Shown here: piece after piece, positions 52,172 to 60,149 of the stretch
Layout: every line of letters begins with the position of its first letter
Position numbering within the stretch: the stretch's first letter is position 1
From: Sphingobacterium sp. ML3W
GTDB lineage: Bacteria > Bacteroidota > Bacteroidia > Sphingobacteriales > Sphingobacteriaceae
Assembly: GCF_029542085.1 (NCBI RefSeq)
Contig: NZ_CP107036.1
Span: 1 to 64,000 of the forward strand
DNA: 64,000 bases
Direction: 5' to 3'
Program-made: the position numbers and the translations under genes
The notes under the pieces: generated by a model
The model's database searches: none
Told to the model about the DNA's origin: nothing
What the model saw: the letters and a program-made list of their open reading frames with translations, nothing else

Positions 52172-52192
52172 TGCAATATTATTGCAATAATA
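52172..52192. promoter_or_regulatory. Fur/Zur-like 7-1-7 inverted repeat upstream of the His-rich ABC operon
   Basis: TGCAATA-T-TATTGCA (52172-52186) is a perfect 7-1-7 inverted repeat, the geometry bound by Fur-family metalloregulators. It overlaps a 16-bp perfect palindrome TATTATTGCAATAATA (52177-52192) and adjoins TTGCATATGCAA (52165-52176). It lies about 50 bases before the ATPase start. The histidine-rich permease makes a zinc regulator likely, but regulator identity is inference. Confidence 0.6.
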
Positions 52193-52497
52193 AGATCATT
52201 CTTGCTTCTAAACAATAGGATGAACGAATATCTATTCTTATCGAATTACAATGATATCTATAAGTAAATGTACTAAAACCTAAAACTGACCTTTATATGT
52301 TAATAACTTTTCGACTTAATAATTTTATTACACTTCATTAATATGATCTCATCGAAATAATAGAATAATTGCTCAAATGCTTCTTCAGACGGGATTTCAT
52401 CTAAAATTTTAAGTTGGAATCTACAAGGTAACATTAAATTAACAAGTGGTTTACGTAATGGTAATTCGTTGTTAATGTTAATATAATATTCTGCCAA

Positions 52498-52505
52498 TAG
52501 CTTTG
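52498..52505 (+). promoter_or_regulatory. Promoter -7 box of the TonB receptor gene
   Basis: TAGCTTTG matches the Bacteroidetes -7 consensus TAnnTTTG. A start about 7 bases downstream would leave a leader of roughly 15 bases before the TTG start codon of the receptor. The -33 element is not clear. Confidence 0.55.
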
Positions 52506-52527
52506 CAGAAACAAAAAACAAAATAAA

Positions 52528-55401
52528 TTGGAACCACAATTACAACTTAAAAGAATCGCTGCTGCCATTACGTTCGTCGTAGCTGCGTCAACAACAGTTT
52601 ATGCACAAGGGAGTGGGAAGGTTGCAGGTAAAGTTACAAATGTCAAGACAGGAGAAACCATCGCGGGGGTGACGGTAAAGGTTCTCGGCACAGCACGTGT
52701 AGGAAGTTCGGATGTAACAGGTAATTATAATATTCCTGCAGTACCAGCAGGAAAATACACATTAGAATTTAGCTATTTGGGTTTTGCGACGAAGCAAATC
52801 ACTGATGTAGAGATTAAGGATAAGGATGTTACCAATTTGGATGTGGTTCTTGACAACTCTGAAGGCAAAGTTTTGGACCAGGTTGTTGTTACGGGATCTT
52901 TTAAGAAAGAATCCATCAGTGCATTGTATGCACAACAGAAAAATAGCATTTCAATTTCAGATGGTATTTCAGCTGAAGTAATAAAGAAGACACCAGATAA
53001 AAATACGGGTGAAGTATTAAAGCGTGTTAGTGGAGCCAGTGTTCAAGATAATAAATTCATTATTATCCGTGGTCTAAGTGATCGTTATAATTCGGCATTA
53101 TTAAATAATAGTCCACTGCCTAGTACAGAGCCTGATCGCAAAGCATTTTCCTTTGATATTATTCCTTCATCTTTGATAGACAATATCGTTATTAGTAAGA
53201 CTGCTACACCAGATTTACCTGGTGATCTTACAGGTGGGGCAGCTAATATTAAAACGAAAGATTTTCCAGATAAAAAAACAATAGAAATCAGTGTGGGTTT
53301 AGGAGGAAACACACAAACAACATTTAAGGATTTTTATGGAAGTAAACGGACAGTTGGTAATTATTTTGGATTTAAAAATCCAGATAATAATTTACCATCA
53401 AATTTTCCGAAAAGTAGAGACCTATATACAAACCTACCCGCGAGCGAGAAAGCTGATTACACCAGAGGGTTTAAAAATACTTGGGGATACGAGAATCTAG
53501 GTAAATCTTTACCTTATCAAAATCTTCAATTTATTTATGGAAATTCATTCTTATTGAGAAATGATGGTAAATTGGGGTTGATCACATCATTAACTTATAG
53601 AAATTCAGAAAGTATTTCTAATGAGATCCGGAATGATTTTAACGGTACTGATCTAGGTTATAATAATTATTATTTCAAATACAAAGATAAATATTACCGC
53701 TTTAATTCTTCAGTAGGTGCTTTGGCTAACCTATCGTATGTAAAAGAGAATTTTAAAATATCGCTAAAGAATATTTTCAATCAAAGCTTAGAACAAAATT
53801 TTATTAATCGAGAAGGAGAATTAGTTAATGAAAGTTTGCGCAGAACGACTTTGTTAGAAGTTTTTGAAAAGAGAATGCTTAATTCTGTTATAGATGGGGA
53901 ATACTTGTTAGATGGCAATAAACAATCTAAATTAACGTGGAACTTATCTTACAGTGGGATTTGGGATAATGAGCCTGATTTAAGACGTTTAAGTTATAAT
54001 AAATCTGTAGACGAGACAGATCCTAATGTTCCATATCAAGCGGCTATTCCTAATGGCTCAGCATCGTCAGAACAAGCCGGTAAATTTTATAGTAATCTGA
54101 AGGAAAATATTTATAGCGCAGGCTTGAACTGGTCATATGGCTTGAAGTTATTCAATTTGGAGCAATCTCTAAAAGTTGGAGCACTAAAGCAGTATAAAAA
54201 GCGTAATGTAGATGCAAGAGTATTAGGTTATGTGAATCGTACATCAGATTTTAATGAAAATAAGGCTTTACTCGAGTTACCTCAGGAACAACTTTTTGAC
54301 TATAATAATATCGCTGCCAATAAATTATATCTGGACGATATTACTAATCCGACAAATAGTTATGAGGGTACAGGAGATTTGAATGCTGGATATATTATGA
54401 TATCTGGAAATGTTGCAGAGAAATTAAAGGCCACTGTTGGTGTCAGGGTTGAGAACTATGCTGAAAAATTAAATACAGGTTCAACTTCTTCTAACGTGGA
54501 CAACAATGTTGATAATAATTACACTGATTTCCTCCCATCTTTAAATTTGACATATGAATTGACTCCAAAAACTAACTTGAGATTGAGCTATTCTAACACA
54601 GTAGCTAGAGCTCAATTTAGAGAATTAGCTGCGTTTAGTTTTTATGATTTCATTACCAATAATATGAAAATTGGTAATCCTGATCTAAAAAGAAGCAAAA
54701 TTTCGAATGTAGATATTCGTTATGAGTTTTATCCAAGTATGGGGAAATTGATATCTGTTTCGGCATTCTATAAAGACTTGAAAAATCCAATAGAATCTAA
54801 TTTTTTATTGGGGTCTACGGCGGTAAGTAAATCTATGTCATTTATCAATGCACCTAAAGCTTATATTGCTGGGGCAGAAGTTGAAATTCGTCATGATTTA
54901 TCAATTTTTAATGATGAGTCTGAATTTTTGAAAAAATTGGTGTTTAGCGCAAATGCTTCGGTGATTAAGTCCGAAGTGGATTTCAAAGGTTCCCAACCTC
55001 TATTGGAAAATAAAAGACCACTTTACGGGCAATCGCCTTACTTGGTTAATTTGGGTATGCAATATAGTGGTGCTAATGGTTGGGAATCCAGTATTTTCTT
55101 TAATCGAATAGGACGACGCATCGATGTTGTAGGTTTTGGTAATTATGTGAATTCGGCTTTTGTTGATGAGTATCATACGATTTATGAAGCGCCTAGAAGC
55201 TTGCTGGATTTTCAATTATCTAAAAAATTGATTGCTAACAAAGCTGAGCTAAAGCTTAATTTGGGTAATATCTTGGATTCAAAGTCTATCTTTTATCAAG
55301 ATGTAGACAAGAATGGTAAATACAATGCTGATGGAGATCAATTGATCAATTCAATAAAGTATGGTAGAAATATCTCTCTATCTTTTGGTTATAAGTTTTA
55401 A
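52528..55401 (+). CDS. TonB-dependent receptor (TTG start)
   Basis: The protein has 957 residues. The only in-frame start after the upstream stop is TTG at 52528, giving the signal peptide LKRIAAAITFVVAASTTVYA. A CarboxypepD_reg-like domain (VAGKVTNVKTGETIAGVTVK) is followed by the plug (LDQVVVTGSFKKESISALYA, FIIIRGLSDRYNSALLNNSP) and barrel ending ISLSFGYKF. It belongs to the receptor type with the RGLxDRYN plug motif rather than SusC. It is followed by a beta-helix lipoprotein, probably its surface partner. The ligand is unknown. Confidence 0.9.
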   Translation: MEPQLQLKRIAAAITFVVAASTTVYAQGSGKVAGKVTNVKTGETIAGVTVKVLGTARVGSSDVTGNYNIPAVPAGKYTLEFSYLGFATKQITDVEIKDKDVTNLDVVLDNSEGKVLDQVVVTGSFKKESISALYAQQKNSISISDGISAEVIKKTPDKNTGEVLKRVSGASVQDNKFIIIRGLSDRYNSALLNNSPLPSTEPDRKAFSFDIIPSSLIDNIVISKTATPDLPGDLTGGAANIKTKDFPDKKTIEISVGLGGNTQTTFKDFYGSKRTVGNYFGFKNPDNNLPSNFPKSRDLYTNLPASEKADYTRGFKNTWGYENLGKSLPYQNLQFIYGNSFLLRNDGKLGLITSLTYRNSESISNEIRNDFNGTDLGYNNYYFKYKDKYYRFNSSVGALANLSYVKENFKISLKNIFNQSLEQNFINREGELVNESLRRTTLLEVFEKRMLNSVIDGEYLLDGNKQSKLTWNLSYSGIWDNEPDLRRLSYNKSVDETDPNVPYQAAIPNGSASSEQAGKFYSNLKENIYSAGLNWSYGLKLFNLEQSLKVGALKQYKKRNVDARVLGYVNRTSDFNENKALLELPQEQLFDYNNIAANKLYLDDITNPTNSYEGTGDLNAGYIMISGNVAEKLKATVGVRVENYAEKLNTGSTSSNVDNNVDNNYTDFLPSLNLTYELTPKTNLRLSYSNTVARAQFRELAAFSFYDFITNNMKIGNPDLKRSKISNVDIRYEFYPSMGKLISVSAFYKDLKNPIESNFLLGSTAVSKSMSFINAPKAYIAGAEVEIRHDLSIFNDESEFLKKLVFSANASVIKSEVDFKGSQPLLENKRPLYGQSPYLVNLGMQYSGANGWESSIFFNRIGRRIDVVGFGNYVNSAFVDEYHTIYEAPRSLLDFQLSKKLIANKAELKLNLGNILDSKSIFYQDVDKNGKYNADGDQLINSIKYGRNISLSFGYKF

Positions 55402-55467
55402 AGATTAAATAAGTATTAGTTAACATTAAGGTTACATTCGATCTGTACCTTTAAAAAAAATTAGATT

Positions 55468-56838
55468 ATGAAATTAAATAAGAGTTCAAAATGGTTTGCA
55501 TTAGCTCTAGTAGCGACATCGATGAGCATTGCAAGCTGTAGTAAATCTGATAATCCAAACCCAGTAAAACCGGAACCAGGAAACAAGGAAGTTGAAGTTA
55601 TAAAAGGACAAATTACTTCAAATAAAGTCTTAAGTGCTGATAAAACTTATCTTTTGAGCGGTTATGTCCAAGTTATGGATGGTGCAACTTTGGAAATCCC
55701 TGCTGGAACAATTATAAAAGGTGAAAAATCATCAAAAGCAGCATTGATAGTTGAACGTGGAGGTAAATTAAAAGCAAATGGTACAGCCGAAAAACCAATT
55801 GTATTTACTTCAGATCAGACTGACGGAAATAGAAATACTGGTGATTGGTCTGGTGTTATTATTTGTGGAAAATCGGTGGTAAATACTGCAGGTGGTACTG
55901 CGCAATATGAAGGTGGTGCTTTAGGAGCAACTGTTGCTAACTATGGTGGTGGAACAACTCCAGTTTTAGATGATAATTCAGGGGAGTTAACTTACGCACG
56001 TATTGAATTTGCTGGTATTGCAATCGAGAAAGATAAAGAGATAAATGGGTTAACACTTTGCGCCGTTGGATCGGGTACAAAGATAAATCATGTTCAAGTA
56101 TCATATGGTGGTGATGACTCTTTTGAGTTTTTTGGAGGAACAGTTAATGCTACTCATTTAATTGCTTATAGAGGGGTAGATGATGATTTTGATTTTGACC
56201 AGGGATACAATGGTAAAATTCAGTATGGAATATCAATCAAGGATCCGAATATTGCTGATGCAGCAGGAACTTCTCGTGGAATAGAGTTGGAAAATAAAGG
56301 AAATGTATTGAATAATCAATATACTAGACCGGTTTTATCGAACTTTACGTTCATTGGCCCAGGTAAAGAATCTGCTGCTCAACATGGAGCAGGTATTCAC
56401 TTTGGTTTGAATAGTCGGATGGTATTGGCCAATTCAGTTATTGTTGGCGCAAAAGGAAATGCTGTAGAGTTTAATTCCGATTTTCCTGCAGCAGAATTAA
56501 AAGCTGGTCGCTCTATTCTTTCAAATAATATGGTATTTGGTAATACAGCAAATTATGGTTTAAAAGATGTAACATCTTTTGCTTCTGTAGTTGATTTGAC
56601 AGGTTATTTGAACGGATTTGGTGATTTTGCTACAACTTCTGTTGATGGCGCAGGATTTACAAGTACAAATATTTCTGCTCCAAATCTTTTATTGAAATCT
56701 GATTCCCCAGCATTGGGTAAAGCTAAATATGAAGGAGATTTGGCTAGCTTAATCAAAGAAACTTTTATTGGCGCAATGGGTACAATAGACTGGACAAAAG
56801 GATGGGCTAGTTGGGATCCTAAAAACAATAAATACTAG
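55468..56838 (+). CDS. Beta-helix surface lipoprotein paired with TonB receptor
   Basis: The protein has 456 residues. A lipobox is seen in LALVATSMSIASCSKSDNP. The body shows a right-handed beta-helix pattern (TYLLSGYVQVMDGATLEIPA, GKLKANGTAEKPIVFTSDQT, LTYARIEFAGIAIEKDKEIN). Such proteins are often mislabelled as multidrug transporters. Placement 66 bases after the receptor, in the same direction, suggests that the two form a surface uptake pair. Confidence 0.85.
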   Translation: MKLNKSSKWFALALVATSMSIASCSKSDNPNPVKPEPGNKEVEVIKGQITSNKVLSADKTYLLSGYVQVMDGATLEIPAGTIIKGEKSSKAALIVERGGKLKANGTAEKPIVFTSDQTDGNRNTGDWSGVIICGKSVVNTAGGTAQYEGGALGATVANYGGGTTPVLDDNSGELTYARIEFAGIAIEKDKEINGLTLCAVGSGTKINHVQVSYGGDDSFEFFGGTVNATHLIAYRGVDDDFDFDQGYNGKIQYGISIKDPNIADAAGTSRGIELENKGNVLNNQYTRPVLSNFTFIGPGKESAAQHGAGIHFGLNSRMVLANSVIVGAKGNAVEFNSDFPAAELKAGRSILSNNMVFGNTANYGLKDVTSFASVVDLTGYLNGFGDFATTSVDGAGFTSTNISAPNLLLKSDSPALGKAKYEGDLASLIKETFIGAMGTIDWTKGWASWDPKNNKY

Positions 56839-56861
56839 AATAATATAGTTTTATAAAATAA

Positions 56862-56888
56862 AAAAATCCTGCCATCAGCAGGATTTTT
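56862..56888 (+). terminator. Rho-independent terminator
   Basis: AAAATCCTGC and GCAGGATTTT form a 10-bp stem with a 5-base loop, followed by T residues. It closes the receptor/lipoprotein unit. Confidence 0.92.
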
Positions 56889-56942
56889 TTGTCGCATTTT
56901 GGGTGGATAATTCGTTATATAGTCAAATAATATAAGCTTTAA

Positions 56943-57377
56943 ATGATGAAAAAAACAATCTATTTATTTGTGTTAAGTATTGTCCTGTTTGTTGGGTGCA
57001 AAAAGTCTGATGATAAATCTGATACTGAACCTGATGGACTTAAAATAGAAATAAAGGGAATTTCTGGATGGGGTGATGTTGTAAATGTCATCATAGATAA
57101 AAATAAGACTGAAATTAAGTATCCGAAAAGTCTTGTTCCGGAAGCTAAAAGAGATAAAGTTTATAAAACAAGTGAGGCCACATTAAAACAATTATCAACC
57201 TATATTGATACGTATAAGTTAATGGATGCCAAAATTAATGAATGCGCACGTTGCGCAGATGGGCTGGATTATATTATCACAATAAAATCCGAAGGTAGAG
57301 AGAATACGGTTACTATTGCAGCTAACCGTACAGATGGTAAATATGCCGATCTATTGGATTTTATTGATAAACTTTAA
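56943..57377 (+). CDS. Small lipoprotein, 144 aa
   Basis: The lipobox is LSIVLFVGCKKSDDKSD (Cys near residue 19), with acidic residues after it that resemble a surface-export signal. The mature part has KIEIKGISGWGDVVNVIIDK and NECARCADGLDYIITIKSEG with a Cys pair. Family unknown. It resembles in size and in the Cys-x-x-Cys motif the frameshifted gene at 59491-59840. Confidence 0.7.
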   Translation: MMKKTIYLFVLSIVLFVGCKKSDDKSDTEPDGLKIEIKGISGWGDVVNVIIDKNKTEIKYPKSLVPEAKRDKVYKTSEATLKQLSTYIDTYKLMDAKINECARCADGLDYIITIKSEGRENTVTIAANRTDGKYADLLDFIDKL

Positions 57378-57488
57378 TAATTGAGAACGCTTAGTAGTTT
57401 GTTTTACAAGCCTTAAATAACAATCGAAGAACTTACTATTATTGGTTTCTGCTACAATTAAATTGCCGGCAGCTTTCGGAACAGTATT

Positions 57489-58688
57489 TTACCTTGGTTC
57501 ATAATGATACACAATCTGATAAGATTGTTTTTTAAGTTCATCAGATAATTGACCTATAGCCAAACTTTGCGCTTGGGGAGTAGGCTCACATACCGAATAG
57601 TATTTTCCGTTATATAGTATGGCATCACCAATAGGCTGTTCGAATTGAACGGCCATAGTGATATGTGTGGGGTATAAAAGCGTGATCATCGGGAGATTGT
57701 AAATCTCTTTAACTAGGTAGAAGAATAGTGCTACACGATCATCACAGTCGCTGTATTTATTTAATAATGTCTGTTCTGGGGATAGTCGTTTTTCTGTGCC
57801 AAAATTATCTTCATCATTCTCATACAAAAAGGCATAGCGGGTAAAACGCATTAAATAATCTACACCTTCTTTTTCGTTTTTCTCTTTTAAATTTTCTTTG
57901 AGGGCAGGAACCAATGATTGATATGTTTCCTTACTTAATGGAATATTGAAATAGGTCTCGAAATCTACTCCCGGATAATTTTTGAAAAGGTCGCTTATAT
58001 CATTATTTAGCTTGACATTAAAATGATAAGCCTTATGACCATCATTGAATGCAATTTGTTTTTCAATGTAGTTTGCAGGTACGAAATCGGGTAGCTTTGT
58101 AATTTTATAGCTGAAATCGTTGGTTGCTTCCGGCACTTTAATCTTTACAGGGATATAGGTGTCTGCTCGTTGAAATAGTTTTCCATAATCATGGAAATTT
58201 AAGCAGGTATATTTCTTACCATCAATTTCAAAAAACGGAATATCAGAAATATCCTCATTGTTCTGAATAAAAAAGACAATCTGATTATTTCCTACTGCCA
58301 AACGTGCATCGTATCCGGATTTGCACATTAGAAACCATTTGTATAGCGTGTATCGTGCATAGTTGTCTGCTTTTGGCGCGATCTGTTGTGCTGTACGACG
58401 CACAAGCTGATAATATACCCAGTCGTTGAGGTGTTGTTTATCTTTGTATTCCAGTAAACTATTTACTAGATCATGGTATTCTGCCTGATCGGCAGTTTGG
58501 TAGAACTCCTGTACGTGAGCTCCTGTTAAACTATCATTGAATGGAATATTGAAAGATGAGGATACGTTAATTGAAACTTTTCCATCGTAAAAATCGAAAT
58601 CATGATGCTGCGCCCTAGCAACTTGTAGACTGCAAGTAAACCAACATAAAATGGTCAAAAAAGCAATATGGCATCCTTTGATATTCAA
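57489..58688 (-). CDS. Secreted transglutaminase-like (papain-fold) protein
   Basis: The protein has 399 residues with a signal peptide (LTILCWFTCSLQVARAQ). The C-terminal third looks like a transglutaminase/NlpC-like fold: SPEQTLLNKYSDCDDRVALF with Cys-Asp, LLYPTHITMAVQFEQP with the His, and GDAILYNGKYYSVCEPTPQ. The N-terminal part is unassigned. Catalytic Cys and His are apparently present. Substrate unknown; it may act on peptides in the periplasm. Confidence 0.75.
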   Translation of the reverse strand: MNIKGCHIAFLTILCWFTCSLQVARAQHHDFDFYDGKVSINVSSSFNIPFNDSLTGAHVQEFYQTADQAEYHDLVNSLLEYKDKQHLNDWVYYQLVRRTAQQIAPKADNYARYTLYKWFLMCKSGYDARLAVGNNQIVFFIQNNEDISDIPFFEIDGKKYTCLNFHDYGKLFQRADTYIPVKIKVPEATNDFSYKITKLPDFVPANYIEKQIAFNDGHKAYHFNVKLNNDISDLFKNYPGVDFETYFNIPLSKETYQSLVPALKENLKEKNEKEGVDYLMRFTRYAFLYENDEDNFGTEKRLSPEQTLLNKYSDCDDRVALFFYLVKEIYNLPMITLLYPTHITMAVQFEQPIGDAILYNGKYYSVCEPTPQAQSLAIGQLSDELKKQSYQIVYHYEPR

Positions 58689-59490
58689 TTATTAACAATT
58701 TGATAACATCAATGTAATATAAATTTAACAATTATAGGGGCTTTTTCCAAGGATTTAGGAAAAATGTTTTTTGGATTACAATGGTTGGAGATTTTACAAA
58801 AAAGTGGTTCCAAAGGTAAAAACCAATGTAATTATCATTTTTTGACAATGTGTCCATTGAACAAATGGAAATTACTTTCTGCGTTCTTTTTAAAGAATAT
58901 ATTTTTTGTATTTGAATACAAATGATTGCATTTGTAATGTAACTAAGAATTGGTTGTATTTTATTAGAATATCCAAGTCACTTGGAAACAGCACTTGCGC
59001 TGAAAATCCTTACGATTCAGGCTGTTACCTGCTCAACGCCGCACCAACACCTGCTGTTCCGGTTAAAGAGCTTTGGTCTTACGGGGCCTACTTTTGGTAG
59101 TTTTCTTTTATTTTCTTCGTTTTTTATTCAGTATTTCTTCACCTCTCGTCCGTACCATCTTCGGAATGCCCATATAGATTCTCTACTCATTCTCCACTTA
59201 TTGCTTACATAATCAGTAGGGAAAGAGTAGGGGATGAGTGGAGAAAAGTAAGGTGATCGGCGAATAAGAGGCGCGGCAGTTTCGAATGAGTTCCGAAAAT
59301 AGAATGAACAATTTTAGATAACGCCAATCGCACTAACTTCCTATGTTCTTTGCTATTTTTCCTGATCTTATTCGAACGTTGTTGTATCGCCGACCTATTG
59401 TTTTCCTACTATTCTCCTACTCAAGTAGGCCAAATGTAGGCCAACAGTAGGAAAATAGTAGGTGAAACTTGGAATGAAGGCAGGCTATTG
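58689..59490. other. 800-base intergenic region rich in inverted repeats
   Basis: No reliable gene. From about 58,935 to 59,100 there is a GC-richer block with short frames that look like shadows. From about 59,180 to 59,470 there are several long imperfect inverted repeats: the CTCCACT-centred arms at 59,181-59,250, ATCGGCGAATAAGA near 59,256-59,270 against TCTTATTCG near 59,366, and the strong hairpin at 59,405-59,462. The composition differs from its surroundings, which suggests a dispersed repeat or MITE-like element. Confidence 0.6.
59405..59462. repeat. Long hairpin with inner direct repeats
   Basis: CCTACTATTCTCCTAC (59405-59420) and GTAGGAAAATAGTAGG (59447-59462) are complementary at 15 of 16 positions. 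The loop holds the direct repeat GTAGGCCAA at 59425-59433 and 59436-59444. It looks like a REP or MITE-type unit. Confidence 0.75.
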
Positions 59491-59840
59491 CTAAAAGATG
59501 ATAGCTGGTTTATCATTTGTCGTATTGCAATTTAAGCTTTTGTCCAGTATTCTTTTGGCCTTGTCCAAATGATTATATTGTTCTACCAAATTTCCAAACT
59601 CAATAAAGTTTTCTTTGTCGGTAAACAATATGGAGATAAATGCACAGTCTTTACAAAAGGTAGCGATGTGCCATTTACTTGGATCTTTGCAGGAAACACC
59701 ACCAAAAAAGGTCTGCAGTTTTGGGAGCAGGTTTTATCATCTGCTAGACGAGTAAGCTCCTCATAGTTGTCTTCTTTTTTACAGCCTACAAATAAAAATG
59801 TACTAAATAAAAAAGCGTAAAATAATGTTAAGTGCTTCAT
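59491..59840 (-). pseudogene. Frameshifted small lipoprotein gene
   Basis: From 59840 the frame begins with a lipoprotein leader (LFSTFLFVGCKKEDNYEELT) and reads to about LADDKT. A different frame then continues with coding character: VSCKDPSKWHIATFCKDCAF, TDKENFIEFGNLVEQYNHLD, DKAKRILDKSLNCNTTNDKP, ending at TAG (59491-59493). Together they make a lipoprotein of about 115 residues with two CxxC-type Cys groups. The shift is near GATGATAAAACC (about 59,738-59,750). It may be a real decay or a sequencing error. Confidence 0.6.
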
Positions 59841-59941
59841 AAATTTGGCTTTAGTGATATAACGATTTATATTAAATATTTGTTAAAATAATTATTGGAT
59901 AGCTGAGTTTATTTTGTCTCATTTCTTATGTTATAAGAAGT

Positions 59942-60082
59942 ATGAGACTTTTGAAAGATTATGGATTAGCTGAGTTTAGAAAACATTACAAGCAAGATAA
60001 CTTTGGGGTTCAAGACACTTCGATTAAAGATGTTCTACCTCAATTATATAATAATCCTCCAAGCTATTTGGCGGATTATTAA
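59942..60082 (+). CDS. Possible small protein, 46 aa
   Basis: ATG at 59942 opens 46 codons (MRLLKDYGLAEFRKHYKQDN and LPQLYNNPPSYLADY) to TAA at 60082. It has some coding look, but its 3' end coincides with a hairpin, AATAATCC (60050-60057) with GGATTATT (60073-60080), that could be a terminator. It may be a gene fragment. Low confidence. Confidence 0.3.
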   Translation: MRLLKDYGLAEFRKHYKQDNFGVQDTSIKDVLPQLYNNPPSYLADY

Positions 60083-60149
60083 TTACTGACTTTTGATTTT
60101 TAGGTTTTAGTTTCTCCATTTTCTTTTTTAAAATCCGTATCTTCGTGCA

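Larger units (their letters stand above)
52149..52527. other. Divergent spacer between ABC operon and TonB receptor gene
   Basis: No ORF with coding character is present. It contains the palindromic operator-like site (52172-52192) near the ABC operon and a TAnnTTTG promoter box near the TonB receptor gene. Confidence 0.6.

Noticed and set aside
58982..59212. ORF of 76 aa in the intergenic region
   Set aside because: No family, odd composition and lying within a repeat-like region; more likely a shadow of the element than a gene.
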